A stretch of 64,000 nucleotides of DNA from Bradyrhizobium japonicum USDA 6 (GCF_000284375.1 NC_017249.1:2210001-2274000); one strand, 5' to 3'; shown: positions 32,626 to 41,625, numbered from the stretch's first letter. Notes: generated by a model not told the origin, from the letters alone. Program-made: numbers and translations.

Positions 32626-33303
32626 ATGAGACGGTTTCTGTCGGGAGCGTTGCCGTTCTACGCGCTGGCCGGATTGGCCATGTGCATGTACCTCGTCCTG
32701 TACAAGACGAACCTGTTCGACTTGAACGCCATCGTCCAGGATGCGACCGGTTCAGCATGGTTTCCGGTCTTCATGTTCGCTTGCGTGCTCCTGGAGTCGG
32801 TCTTTCCGTATTTCGGCTATTTTCCGGGAACCGCCCTCATCCTGATGTCCGTGGCGCTCACTCCGAAGCCTGCGGATGTCTCCGTTTTCATCGTGGCGTG
32901 GGCGGCCATCATCGTGGGCGCCGTTCTGAGTTACGGGCAGGCTCGTTTTTTCAGACCGATGTTGCAGCGGGTTGCCTCGAAAGCGGCACTGAGCCGATGT
33001 GAGTCCCTCCTCGACTCCTATGGTCCTTATGCGCGTGTTGCCTTGTTCGTTCATCCCAACGCTTGCGCGATGTATTTCACGGCACTCGGACTTCTCGGCC
33101 GGAACCTGACGCGAGAGCTCGCTCATCTTTGCGTGGGTGCAGCGGCTTCCGTGGGCATTCTGTTCGTCGTCGTGACGAGACTCGTGTCGTCCGCAGGCGC
33201 CAGCGATGATGGGGAATTGCAGGTGCTGCTGGCGGCAGGCCTGGTCGCCATCGGGACCCTCGTCGGTCTCTATGCGGCCTGGCGGCCGGATCGGCCCGCC
33301 TAA
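32626..33303 (+). CDS. DedA/VTT-like membrane protein (divergent)
   Basis: From ATG 32626 the protein has 225 residues and at least five hydrophobic helices. The motif ESVFPYFGYFPGTALILMSVAL resembles the E-x-P...PG core of the DedA/VTT superfamily. YGPYARVALFVHPNACAMYF resembles the second R-x-P half. The key residues are diverged, so the family call is tentative. Earlier in-frame starts at 32566 would lack a ribosome site. Confidence 0.6.
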   Translation: MRRFLSGALPFYALAGLAMCMYLVLYKTNLFDLNAIVQDATGSAWFPVFMFACVLLESVFPYFGYFPGTALILMSVALTPKPADVSVFIVAWAAIIVGAVLSYGQARFFRPMLQRVASKAALSRCESLLDSYGPYARVALFVHPNACAMYFTALGLLGRNLTRELAHLCVGAAASVGILFVVVTRLVSSAGASDDGELQVLLAAGLVAIGTLVGLYAAWRPDRPA

Positions 33304-33394
33304 AGCTTGATCCGGAAGACCGCGAAGCGGCTTTCCGACCAGGGAGCTCGCTTTGAGCTTGGTCGGTCATGATCCATTTGCGGAAGCACCCAAG

Positions 33395-33760
33395 TCAGAG
33401 CCTGAACCAAGGCAGGGTGAGATAGACGCAAGCGATCATCGAGACGATGGGAATGACCCACACCCATCCCGACCAGAAGTTTCGCACTGAACGTCCGGGT
33501 AACGACGCAGCAACGAGGGCGACGATCAGTGCCCCGAGCGCGGCCGTCGCGGCCCACCCGTACCAGTACATCGCTGGAGCTAGAAATCCCATCGCAGGGT
33601 CAGCAACGTCTCGCGAATGATGCGTGCCCGCCAGCACGATGCCGAGCGACGGGAAAACGGTGAAAAGAGCAAGGTCCTTTGCGAGTGCAACCACGTAGAG
33701 GAAGCCAAATGTCGTCCCAAACGCGAATGCAAAGCGGCGGAACGCAGCCGATAACGTCAT
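33395..33760 (-). CDS. Small membrane protein, coupled to the upstream membrane gene
   Basis: From ATG 33760 the protein has 121 residues with three hydrophobic helices (FGTTFGFLYVVALAKDLALF; AATAALGALIVALVAASL; WVIPIVSMIACVYLTL). The ATG overlaps the stop of the preceding gene as ATGA, a sign of translational coupling. No family is recognised. Confidence 0.7.
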   Translation of the reverse strand: MTLSAAFRRFAFAFGTTFGFLYVVALAKDLALFTVFPSLGIVLAGTHHSRDVADPAMGFLAPAMYWYGWAATAALGALIVALVAASLPGRSVRNFWSGWVWVIPIVSMIACVYLTLPWFRL

Positions 33761-34191
33761 GCGCCAAAACCCCTGATGTTGTTTACGACGTGGCCAGTTA
33801 GGAATCCCCACCAAATGACAAAGGCGAGGATCGAGGTGAGCATCGTGCGCGTCTGAGCAGGCTCGTCGGCATGCGGCCGTCGCCAGCAAACCCAGTAGGC
33901 TGGTAGCAACGCAAAACCGATAGCGGCGAAGTGCTCCTTGAGGTCGAAGAAGCCCAGGGCTGGCCAATGACCGGCGCGCTCTAACTCTGGCCTGATGTCG
34001 ACGCGAAAATACAGATAGATGATCCCACCGAGCAGGATGGAGATGGCATACAAGACGACGACGGCGTCGGCGAACCGGGCCGATGGCACGGAGCGAAAGC
34101 GGCCGAAAAACGAACTGGGGCGCATTCCCACAGTCGCCCACGTCGCCAAGGTCTGGTGCGTAATCGCGCCAAGCAGTGCAACGGCGACCAA
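33757..34191 (-). CDS. Four-helix membrane protein of unknown function
   Basis: The protein has about 144 residues with hydrophobic segments at the N terminus (VAVALLGAITHQ), mid-region (FADAVVVLYAISILLGGIIYLYF) and C terminus (ILAFVIWWGFLTGHVVNNI). The only usual start codon in frame is TTG 34191. The hydrophobic N-terminal helix extends upstream (EVLATVLLIVHG), so the true start may be a rare codon nearer 34230. It lies just after the Tat phosphoesterase and overlaps the next gene by four bases. Confidence 0.65.
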   Translation of the reverse strand: MVAVALLGAITHQTLATWATVGMRPSSFFGRFRSVPSARFADAVVVLYAISILLGGIIYLYFRVDIRPELERAGHWPALGFFDLKEHFAAIGFALLPAYWVCWRRPHADEPAQTRTMLTSILAFVIWWGFLTGHVVNNIRGFGA

Positions 34192-34253
34192 GCCGTGAAC
34201 AATCAGGAGTACTGTCGCCAGAACCTCACTCCCCGCCTATTACCCGCTTGCTG

Positions 34254-35594
34254 TCACGTGAAGAGCTCCTCAGTCCCGAATGGCTCCGCCGACCACGGCC
34301 GGAAGCGATTGAGGGTGAACTTCGTCTTCTGGCCGGGTTCAACGTCCACCAGCACGTAATTGTACTCCTCTTGCGGAGGCTGACCCTTCCAGTAAAGGTC
34401 CCGCGGATAGTCGGCGGGCACCTTGATGCTGGTTCGCCCCGGCAGGATTGGGTCTTGTTCCGCGCCCCCACCGCCCAACATCAGATACTTTACTCCATCT
34501 ACGTCGTAGATTTCCGTGGTGTGGACGTGCCCGTTCAACACGACCACATCCATGTCCCTGGCATACGACGCAATCACCTTGTGCGGGTTATCGGGAGCCG
34601 GGATCGGGCCTAAGCCTGACCGCGCAAACACGGGATAGTGGAAGACGATGAACGTCTTCCGAATGCCATTGGCCTTCGCCTCGTCCATCCACTTTTGAAG
34701 CTGGGTCATCTGCTCGGCATATTTTGGCCGATCAGCATCCCATAGCGACGGCGAACGGTAATCGTACTTGCCACTCCAGAGATAGATGAAGCGGGTGCCC
34801 TTGAAGTCGAATTTGTAGATGAGGTTTTCCGGCGTGACGCCGAATTTTCTCAGATACGGCACAGCCGAAAGTACGCCCTCGATCTTTGGGTCGGCCCACA
34901 CCTCATGATTACCCACACTCATGAAAAAGCGCCCATCCAGACCGGCTGCGCGCATCTCGTCATCCGGCGCGGGTAGCTTCTTCAACATTGTTTCGTTCAC
35001 GCGCTTCCAGTATGGGCTGTCACTCACGGTCAGGCCCTGATTGCCCCACCACACGGCGTCACCGCTATTGACCACGAATTTCGCGCGACCGGATTGAACG
35101 TCCTTGACGATTTCGCGCGTCACCCATTCGCCGCCCTGAAGCCGGAACATGGTGCGATGCACTCCCGGAAGCAGTTTCACGTCTTCAACGGATGCCTCGG
35201 TGACCCAACCCTTATCTACCGTCAGGGTCATCACTTCCGTCTTGGATGCGAACGGCATGACGACCTTGACCAGGTCCTTTGTGACCGGATCGAAGATCAT
35301 CTTCACATCCTTCGCTACGACGGCCTCGGCGACCTTTTCCGGCATGACCAATCCGAACATCTCGACGAAGAACTTGCTGAGGTCCGGTTGTCCCTCTTTC
35401 AATGGGAGGTACATCATCGGTCGGGTATCGCCGACCGCAGCGAATGAAAAGCCGGCCGCTGCGGAAAGCGGTGCTTGCGCGGTCGTTGTTTGTGTCTGGG
35501 CACCGGCAACGCGTGGCACGGAGAATGCGGGCAGTGCCGCGAGTGCGCCCAGAACTATGCGACGACTGGGCTCGTTGGGCCAAGAGGATTGCAT
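34254..35594 (-). CDS. Tat-exported calcineurin-like metallophosphoesterase
   Basis: From ATG 35594 the protein has 446 residues. The N terminus carries twin arginines and a hydrophobic segment (PSRRIVLGALAALPAFSVP), a Tat-type signal. Metal-site motifs appear in order: VGDTR, NSGDAVWWG, VGNHE, FHYP, NGHVHTTE. These define the calcineurin-like fold with two metals. The insert between the first two motifs (about 110 residues) is unusual and may be a substrate domain. Followed by two coupled membrane genes on the same strand. Confidence 0.87.
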   Translation of the reverse strand: MQSSWPNEPSRRIVLGALAALPAFSVPRVAGAQTQTTTAQAPLSAAAGFSFAAVGDTRPMMYLPLKEGQPDLSKFFVEMFGLVMPEKVAEAVVAKDVKMIFDPVTKDLVKVVMPFASKTEVMTLTVDKGWVTEASVEDVKLLPGVHRTMFRLQGGEWVTREIVKDVQSGRAKFVVNSGDAVWWGNQGLTVSDSPYWKRVNETMLKKLPAPDDEMRAAGLDGRFFMSVGNHEVWADPKIEGVLSAVPYLRKFGVTPENLIYKFDFKGTRFIYLWSGKYDYRSPSLWDADRPKYAEQMTQLQKWMDEAKANGIRKTFIVFHYPVFARSGLGPIPAPDNPHKVIASYARDMDVVVLNGHVHTTEIYDVDGVKYLMLGGGGAEQDPILPGRTSIKVPADYPRDLYWKGQPPQEEYNYVLVDVEPGQKTKFTLNRFRPWSAEPFGTEELFT

Positions 35595-35746
35595 AATGAT
35601 CACCCTTGATCGAGGAGAGGGAATGAGGCGCCGTATCGGGCGCGCAAACAGTCCGATTTGCCGACCGTTTTCCGTGGACCTTCGGCGGCGGGTAAGCTTG
35701 ATATAGATCAACGTCGTCACCACCCGTTGCGTCTGGAGTGGCGAGT

Positions 35747-37084
35747 ATGAAGTCGACAAAACTGCCGCTGTGGCTTCGCTTTCTCCTGCTTGTCGGCGTC
35801 GTCGTCTTCGCGGCAGGCGCAAGTCTTGTTGCCTATCGGTACTACAGTCGCCCGGTAGCGCTGACCGTGGCGGTCGGCTCGGTCGACGGCGAGGCAGCCA
35901 AGGCAATGTCAGCGATGGCAGGGGAGTTCGTTTCAGCGAACGCGCCGGTCCGGCTCAAGGTCATCGACAGCGGCACCGCGCTTGAGGCCGCTGCCGCTTT
36001 CTCCGCCGGTAAGGTCGATCTCGCTGTGGTTCGCGGCGATGTCGGCGACTTGTCACAGGCGCAAGCCGTCGTCGTCGTCAGCCATATGGTCGTACTGATC
36101 ATCGCGCCGCCGGGATCGTCCATCGACAGCATTGCCAACCTGAAGGGACGCACGGTCGGGGTGGTCGGCGGAGCAGTGAACGCCAAAATCGTCGATGTGT
36201 TGACCAAGGAATACGATCTGGCGGGCGCGAAAGTTGTATTCAAGAACCTTGCTTTGACGGATGTCCGGCAAGCCATTCAGTCGAAACAAGTCGGTGCCCT
36301 GCTCGTCACGATCCCGCTCGCCGAAAAATACCTCTCGCTCGTTCGCGGATTTTTTCAGCTCGACCGTAAAAAGGCCCCGGTACTGATCCCAATCGAGTCC
36401 GCGGGGGCAATTGCAGAGAGGGAACGCGCTTTTGAAAGCTTCGACGTCCCGAAGGGCACGCTGCGGGGATCGCCGCCGGTCCCGGAAGATGACCTGACGA
36501 CCCTGAGGACCTCGCTATACCTGGTTGCGCAAAAGAAGCTCGGCACTGATCTGGTAACCGACCTCACGGAGGCGATCATGAGCGCGCGCAGGAATCTTCT
36601 GCGCGAGCAGCCGATTTTCGCGCAGATCACCGCGCCCAGCACCGACCAGGATGCCTACCTTCCGCTGCACCCTGGCGCGGCAGCCGTCTACAACAGCACG
36701 ACGCAGAGCTTCATGGATGAATACGGCAACTGGATCTATTTGACGCCGATGGTACTGGGTGGCGCTGCCACCATGCTTGCGGCGGCGTGGAAATTCCTGG
36801 GCCTCGGCAACCGCGCAACCGATGGCCCGCTCGATTCTCTCTATGCCCTGGCGCGCCGGATTCGGAAGGTCGATACGGAGGCTGAACTTTCGGATATCGA
36901 GGACGAAATCGACGGCATTCTAAAGGCGGAGCGCGCCAAATCCGCCGCTGGAGACGAGAGCGCGGTGGATGATGCCACATTGAACGTGGCAGCCCACCGG
37001 CTTGAGAGCTTGATTCACGAGCGACGCACATTGATCGCCAGGGGACCCGCAGTTGCCTCCGCGGCGAAGGCGACGCAGCGCTAA
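35747..37084 (+). CDS. TAXI-family (TRAP-type) solute-binding protein with C-terminal membrane helix
   Basis: From ATG 35747 the protein has 445 residues. An N-terminal membrane segment (PLWLRFLLLVGVVVFAAGASLVAY) precedes the periplasmic-binding fold of the TAXI type (LTVAVGSVDGEAAKAM...GKVDLAVVRGDVG, LKGRTVGVVGG). A second hydrophobic helix lies near 330-350 (IYLTPMVLGGAATMLAAAW) and a charged cytoplasmic tail follows. No TRAP permease genes lie nearby. It may be a sensor or tethered binding protein. DUF4239 protein follows 33 bases later. Confidence 0.8.
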   Translation: MKSTKLPLWLRFLLLVGVVVFAAGASLVAYRYYSRPVALTVAVGSVDGEAAKAMSAMAGEFVSANAPVRLKVIDSGTALEAAAAFSAGKVDLAVVRGDVGDLSQAQAVVVVSHMVVLIIAPPGSSIDSIANLKGRTVGVVGGAVNAKIVDVLTKEYDLAGAKVVFKNLALTDVRQAIQSKQVGALLVTIPLAEKYLSLVRGFFQLDRKKAPVLIPIESAGAIAERERAFESFDVPKGTLRGSPPVPEDDLTTLRTSLYLVAQKKLGTDLVTDLTEAIMSARRNLLREQPIFAQITAPSTDQDAYLPLHPGAAAVYNSTTQSFMDEYGNWIYLTPMVLGGAATMLAAAWKFLGLGNRATDGPLDSLYALARRIRKVDTEAELSDIEDEIDGILKAERAKSAAGDESAVDDATLNVAAHRLESLIHERRTLIARGPAVASAAKATQR

Positions 37085-37117
37085 GTCACGACACGCCGCG
37101 CGACACACTGGTGAATC

Positions 37118-37867
37118 ATGAATGCAATCGCGCTATCGTGCATCACGTTTCTGTGCATCTCGGGCGGTGCCCTGCTCGGTATGTTCCTTCCTGGGCATCA
37201 CCTGAGCACAGATGACAAGGATGTGGTCAGGCTGGGCACGGGCCTCATCGGGACGATAGCCGCGCTTGTCCTTGGCCTGCTGATCGCCTCGGCGAAGGGT
37301 TCCTACGACACGCAGAGCACTCAAGTCACGCAGATGACGAGTAATGTTGTCCTGCTCGACAATCTGCTGGCGCAGTACGGACCGGAGACGAATGACGAAC
37401 GCAATCTGTTGCGGCGCGCCGTCGTTGCTTTAGCCGATCGAATGTGGCGCGAGAAAACTTCCGAGGTTGCCAAGGCGAACCCGTTCGAGGCGAGCGCCAC
37501 GAGCGAAGCATTCTTTGCGAAGCTTCAGCAGCTTTCGCCGCAGAACGATTCCCAGCGCTCCCTGCAGGCCAGGGCCATACAGATCGCCACCGACATTGCG
37601 CAAACCCGCCTGTCCCTGTACGCCCAGACGAACAACTCGATCCCCATGCCGTTCCTGGTGGTGCTGATTTTCTGGCTCACCATCATCTTTGGAAGCTTCG
37701 GCCTGTTTGCCAGGCCCAGCGCAACCGTTTTCGGCTCGTTGTTCGTTTTTGCGCTGTCGGCCGCCGGGGCGATCTACCTGGTCCTAGAGCTGGGGCAGCC
37801 ATTTGCGGGTTTGATGCAGATTTCCAGCGCGCCACTGCGCAACGCCCTCACGCCGCTCGGCCCCTAG
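37118..37867 (+). CDS. DUF4239 family membrane protein
   Basis: The 249-residue protein has four hydrophobic helices, two at each end (SCITFLCISGGALLGMF, GLIGTIAALVLGLLIA; MPFLVVLIFWLTIIFGSFGLFA, LFVFALSAAGAIYLVLEL). The middle soluble helical part has SYDTQSTQVTQMTSNVVLLDN. This layout fits the DUF4239/bestrophin-like family. It lies 33 bases after the TAXI-type gene on the same strand, so a shared transcript is likely. The function is unknown. Confidence 0.82.
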   Translation: MNAIALSCITFLCISGGALLGMFLPGHHLSTDDKDVVRLGTGLIGTIAALVLGLLIASAKGSYDTQSTQVTQMTSNVVLLDNLLAQYGPETNDERNLLRRAVVALADRMWREKTSEVAKANPFEASATSEAFFAKLQQLSPQNDSQRSLQARAIQIATDIAQTRLSLYAQTNNSIPMPFLVVLIFWLTIIFGSFGLFARPSATVFGSLFVFALSAAGAIYLVLELGQPFAGLMQISSAPLRNALTPLGP

Positions 37868-37920
37868 CGTTCGCGCGCCTCGCAAGGGAGCGTTCAGCGA
37901 TTCTTGAAATCCGGGATCAA

Positions 37921-37963
37921 TGGTGGGCGCACATCGGTCGAACCTTGGACCTCTCGCGTGTCA
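37921..37963 (-). other. tRNA 3'-end remnant, copy B
   Basis: The plus strand reads TGGTGGGCGCACA..TCGAACCTTGGACCTCTCG, complementary to a tRNA 3' half, with several changes that break the T-stem. It is 259 bases from the better copy C. The gap 37868-38479 holds no gene, only these remnants and a repeat at 38075. Confidence 0.55.
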
Positions 37964-38074
37964 AGGCGGCTCGGTGGTGCGGGCCTCTCCTTGGATGATG
38001 CCATCATGCCCGTGTGTTGCCCGACGGAGCAAGCGAATTCGGAAAAGGCGCAACCCATTGATCCGACTGATGTC

Positions 38075-38100
38075 GGCTACTGTGCATGGGGTTGTTTTCG
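38075..38100 (-). repeat. Repeat GAAAACAACCCC.., copy 1
   Basis: The complement of this block shares an exact 25-base core with 50672-50696, and both have ATCAATGGnTTG about 15 bases further on. They lie in unrelated gaps, so this is a dispersed repeat family. Confidence 0.65.
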
Positions 38101-38179
38101 ACTTTTTTTGATCAGACGGCCCCGACAGCCGTCAGGCCGGGGTGATCGTCCGCAACCAGTATGGCTTGGGAAGATGGAT

Positions 38180-38224
38180 GGTGGGCGCACAAGGGATCGA
38201 ACCTTGGACCTCTCCCGTGTGAAC
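38180..38224 (-). other. tRNA 3'-end remnant, copy C (probable attachment site of the adjacent integrase)
   Basis: The complement gives TTCACACGGGAG, GGTCCAAGGTTCGATC and CCTTGTGCGCCCACCA, a full T-arm with a perfect CAAGG/CCTTG stem and an ACCA end. The anticodon loop would read CAC (valine-type). The expected 5' stem is missing, so only about 45 bases of the tRNA remain. Its place about 250 bases before an integrase gene fits an att site. Confidence 0.65.
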
Positions 38225-38479
38225 CACAATCCGTAGACCCGAGCTAACCAAATCCGGCCATAGTTGAGGTGTAAAAACTCCTTAAATTAATGAGAGTTAT
38301 GGCCTACTACGGCTATAAGAGCCCATACCTGACCTTACTACATTTTGTATGCCCCCGTTGTGCCCGCCGCGGATATTCCCTTGGGGCACACAAACGGGGG
38401 AGGTCTGAGACCCGGTTCTGTTCGAGGCTCACCGCCCTTCTTGCGGGGCACACTGGGGCACAGAGAGAGGGAAGGAATC

Positions 38480-39811
38480 ATGACGGAGCCGGCCAACCAG
38501 CTGACACTCACCGATGCGGTGATCCGCAACGCAACGCTGCCGCCGGGTAAGGCGCAGCATTATCTCCACGACGACAAGCTGCCCGGCCTCGCCTTGCGCA
38601 TGCGCGCCACCGGCGGCCGGACCTGGGTCTACCTCTTCACCAAGCCGGGGGTGAGGGGGACCCAGCGCAAGACCCTCGGCGCGTGGCCCAAATATAATGA
38701 GAAGGCCGCCCGCAAGGCCGCCACCATCGCCGCAGGCGAAGTCGTCAAGGGCTTGGACCCGAACGACGCGAAGCGCGAGGCGAGGCGGCAACAGGCAGCC
38801 GAGAAGCAGCGCACCACGCTCGCGACCCTCATTGTTGAAGATGGTCCTTACCAGACGTCTATGACCGAACGTCAAGTCGTCAACTGGAAGCCAGCAATGT
38901 CGGCGCTGCGGCGCGGGCTCAAGGATCACGCCGAGAGCGGCGTGGGGGACCTGACGCGACGGCAGATCATGGCTGCGGTCGATAAGATTGCCAAGACCGG
39001 CAAGCGTGGTGCAGCCAAGGACTTGCGCAAGCACGTGCATACTTTGCTCGAATGGTGCGTCGGTGAGGGCTATGTCGAGCACAACGTGCTCGCCGGCTAT
39101 CGCGCGCCCAAGGAAACCCGCGCGCAAAGGGTCGGACGCCGAACGAAGGGCCGCGCGCTGACCGATGAGGAAATCATCAAAGTCTGGGATGCATCCGGCA
39201 AGCTCGGGGCTTTTGGTCTCCTGGCTCGCATGTGCCTGCTCGGTGGCCCGCGCCGCAGCGAGCCTACCATGATCGAGTGGCGAAAGCACATCATGGATGA
39301 CCGTATCACCTTCGATGCGGCGTGGACCAAGATGGGCCTGCACCACGACGTGCCGCGCACCCACCTCGCAAACGAGGTGCTCGCGGCCGCCAAACACTTC
39401 CAGCGCGCAACGTCCGACTATGTCTTCCCGTCACCAAAGACCGGCGGCCAGATGTCCGGGTTCACCAAGATGGTCAACCGCCTGGTCAAGGAAGCGGGTG
39501 TTGCCAAGTTTACCATGCATGACCTAAGGCGCAGCTTACGAACCGTCATGTCTCGCTGCGGCTACGACAACGAAATCCAGCGGCTGTGTGTCGGGCAAAG
39601 GCCAAGCGGAATCGATCAGGTCTACAATCACGACGAACAGTGGATCATCCGCAAAATGGCGTTCGAAGCGGCTCACGACTACATTGCGGAGTTGGTCGGC
39701 GCGAAACGGGTCGGCAAAATCGTGCGCCTGCAGCGGACGAATCCGCTTGACCCGATCAAGGCCGAGCTCCTCGGCCGTCTCCGTGAGCATTATGCGGCTG
39801 AGGCATCTTAG
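38480..39811 (+). CDS. Tyrosine-type recombinase/integrase with N-terminal arm-binding domain
   Basis: From ATG 38480, after GAAGGAA, the protein has 443 residues. The N-terminal DUF4102-like arm-DNA-binding region has PGLALRMRATGGRTWVYL and KTLGAWP. The core-binding part lies at about 120-220. Catalytic residues include the first arginine in GGPRRSEPTMIEW, H-D-L-R-R and the tyrosine in QVYNHDE. The usual second His/Trp before the Tyr reads Q (VGQRPSG). Its 3' end overlaps a convergent excisionase-like gene. Confidence 0.88.
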   Translation: MTEPANQLTLTDAVIRNATLPPGKAQHYLHDDKLPGLALRMRATGGRTWVYLFTKPGVRGTQRKTLGAWPKYNEKAARKAATIAAGEVVKGLDPNDAKREARRQQAAEKQRTTLATLIVEDGPYQTSMTERQVVNWKPAMSALRRGLKDHAESGVGDLTRRQIMAAVDKIAKTGKRGAAKDLRKHVHTLLEWCVGEGYVEHNVLAGYRAPKETRAQRVGRRTKGRALTDEEIIKVWDASGKLGAFGLLARMCLLGGPRRSEPTMIEWRKHIMDDRITFDAAWTKMGLHHDVPRTHLANEVLAAAKHFQRATSDYVFPSPKTGGQMSGFTKMVNRLVKEAGVAKFTMHDLRRSLRTVMSRCGYDNEIQRLCVGQRPSGIDQVYNHDEQWIIRKMAFEAAHDYIAELVGAKRVGKIVRLQRTNPLDPIKAELLGRLREHYAAEAS

Positions 39812-40139
39812 TGGTCTTATCGCACTTGGCCAGATAGTCGCGTACCGCATCGACACGATAGAGGGGGCGGCCATCGACGTAGCGCCATTTCAGCGGGTGG
39901 CTCGGATTGCGCCGCCACTGCTCCAACGCGCCGGGCGTACGCCGGATGACCGCGGCCGCCTCAAATGCCGTCAAATTAGAGCTGCCCGGCAGCGTATCGA
40001 TATCGAACGTCGCGGGCGGCGGCATGCCACGGTTCTTGCGACGGCGATTCGCCCGCGGTATTTTGCTGGAACCTGCCGACCCAAATGCCTCGATCCCAAT
40101 CTTTTCGTCTTTGCCGCGCATGCCTCCGCCCCGAACCAT
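39756..40139 (-). CDS. Excisionase/AlpA-like helix-turn-helix protein
   Basis: The C-terminal 60 residues (LTAFEAAAVIRRTPGALEQWRR...LKWRYVDGRPLYRVDAVRDYLAK) form a MerR/AlpA-type winged helix typical of excisionases. The N-terminal 50 residues are basic and low-complexity. The start is uncertain: ATG 40139 or 40121 are both possible and neither has a good ribosome site. It converges on the integrase with a 56-base overlap. Confidence 0.65.
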   Translation of the reverse strand: MVRGGGMRGKDEKIGIEAFGSAGSSKIPRANRRRKNRGMPPPATFDIDTLPGSSNLTAFEAAAVIRRTPGALEQWRRNPSHPLKWRYVDGRPLYRVDAVRDYLAKCDKTTKMPQPHNAHGDGRGARP

Positions 40140-40240
40140 GATCGGTCTGGGCAATAAGATCGTAGGCTGCTCCGGCAAGAAAGAAACCAAGTGCGCAGGT
40201 ATGGTTGCTGGGTAGCTGTGGCGTACAAATAGGACGAACC

Positions 40241-40309
40241 GGTTCCAGCCCGGCAGACCTTCGGCCTCATAACCTGAAGGTCATAGGTTCAAATCTATCC
40301 CCGCAACCA
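40241..40309 (+). other. Initiator tRNA-Met-like 3' half (probable attachment site)
   Basis: The segment from CCAGCCCGG to CCCCGCAACCA follows initiator tRNA-Met closely in the 3' half, including CTCATAACCTGAAGGTC and AGGTTCAAAT. The 5' acceptor strand (TGCGGGG) is missing, the anticodon stem is one base off and the T-loop has lost a base. It is therefore not a working tRNA. It lies 130 bases before a decayed integrase. Confidence 0.65.
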
Positions 40310-40436
40310 AATTTCTGATGTAATACAACGGGTTGGGCGAAAGCCTAACCCTTTAATTTTTCGTAAATGGCCTAGCACGCGCCTAGCACAAAATTCGACT
40401 TTTTGGTTCCCTGCGCTAAAATGCACGTGGAGGTGC

Positions 40437-41625
40437 ATGATGGCCAGGCACGAGCTTCTAGGTGGTCTGATTCAGGTATACCGGCGAAACGGCCGGTATT
40501 GGCACTGTTCGGCCTCCATCGACGGCCGCCAACACCGCAGCACGACCGGAGAGGAAGATCTCTCCCTCGCCAAGCAGTTTGCGGAGGACTCGTTTATCGG
40601 TCTTCGTGGGAAGGCGCGGGAGGGGCTGTTGGTGAATGAGAAGACCTTTCGCCAAGCCGCTGACCAATTCCTGAAAGAGTATGAGGTGATCACCGAGGGC
40701 CAGCGCAGCGAGCGCTGGGTCCAGGGTTACGAGATCAGGCTTCGCCTGCACCTGTTGCCGTTCTTCAGGCAAGGTGCAGGAATATCGCCTACACCGGATC
40801 GCAACGTCTAAGACCGGCAAGGCGCCCGCGCGCAGCACTATCCACGACGAGGTCGTGACGTTGCGGCAGGTGTTGAAGACTGCCATTCGCCATGAATGGC
40901 TCGCGCACCTGCCGGACTTCTCTCCTCCTTATAAGACTTCGGGGAAGGTGGTGCATCGGCCGTGGTTCAGCCCCGAGGAATACAAGCAGCTCTACGAAAC
41001 CACGCGGGCGCACGCGAAGGCCAGCCAGATCCACCACCGTTGGAGTGCCGAGCAATTGCATGATTACGTCCTGTTCTTGGCCAACACCGGCTTGCGGCCG
41101 GATGAGGCCAAGAACCTCCAGCATCGCGACGTGACCATTGTTGAGGACGAACGTAGCGGCGAGCGCATCCTGGAAATCGAGGTGCGCGGCAAGCGGGGCG
41201 TCGGCTACTGCAAGAGCATGCCGAGCGCGGTGCGACCCCTATGAGCGGCTGCTAGGCCGCGCGAAATACGTGAAGCAGGGCAGAGCGCGGGTGCTGGCGA
41301 AGCTGCCGCCCTCTAACGAGCCGCCGCAGTTGCCCAAGCCGACCGACCACGTGTTTCCGGGCAATCACATCAAGATGTTCAATGCCCTGCTTGATAGGAG
41401 CGAGTTGAAGCTGGATCGGGATGGCAATCGGCGGACCGCATACAGCCTGCGGCATACCTACATCTGCATGCGCCTGATGGAAGGGGCGGACAGCTACTAG
41501 ATAGCGAAGAACTGCCGAACCTCAGTGGAGATGATCGAGAAGTTCTATGCGGCGCACATCAAGAACAGGCTCGATGCTTCCGCCATCAATGTGCGTCAGG
41601 CCAAGCCCGCTCCTCGCAGGCAGTT
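40437..41625 (+). pseudogene. Decayed tyrosine integrase
   Basis: The gene begins at ATG 40437 after GGAGG and reads as an integrase N terminus (GLIQVYRRNGRYWHCSASIDG). It switches frame near 40770 with loss of some residues and continues (STIHDEVVTLRQVLKTAIRH, NTGLRPDEAKNL). A second frame change follows at a run of four C at 41234-41237. The third part has SLRHTYICMRLM, then an in-frame TAG at 41498 where CAG is expected. The rest (SVEMIEKFYAAHIKN) holds the catalytic tyrosine. It cannot make a full protein. Confidence 0.88.

Noticed and set aside
35595-35906. Upstream extension of the Tat phosphoesterase frame
   Set aside because: The extension is basic low-complexity and would bury the twin-arginine signal; ATG 35594 places the signal at the N terminus.
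38180-38260. Complete tRNA gene
   Set aside because: Only the part from the anticodon loop to ACCA is tRNA-like; the 5' anticodon stem and acceptor strand cannot pair.
40230-40309. Functional initiator tRNA-Met
   Set aside because: The 5' acceptor strand is missing, the anticodon stem is shifted and the T-loop is one base short.
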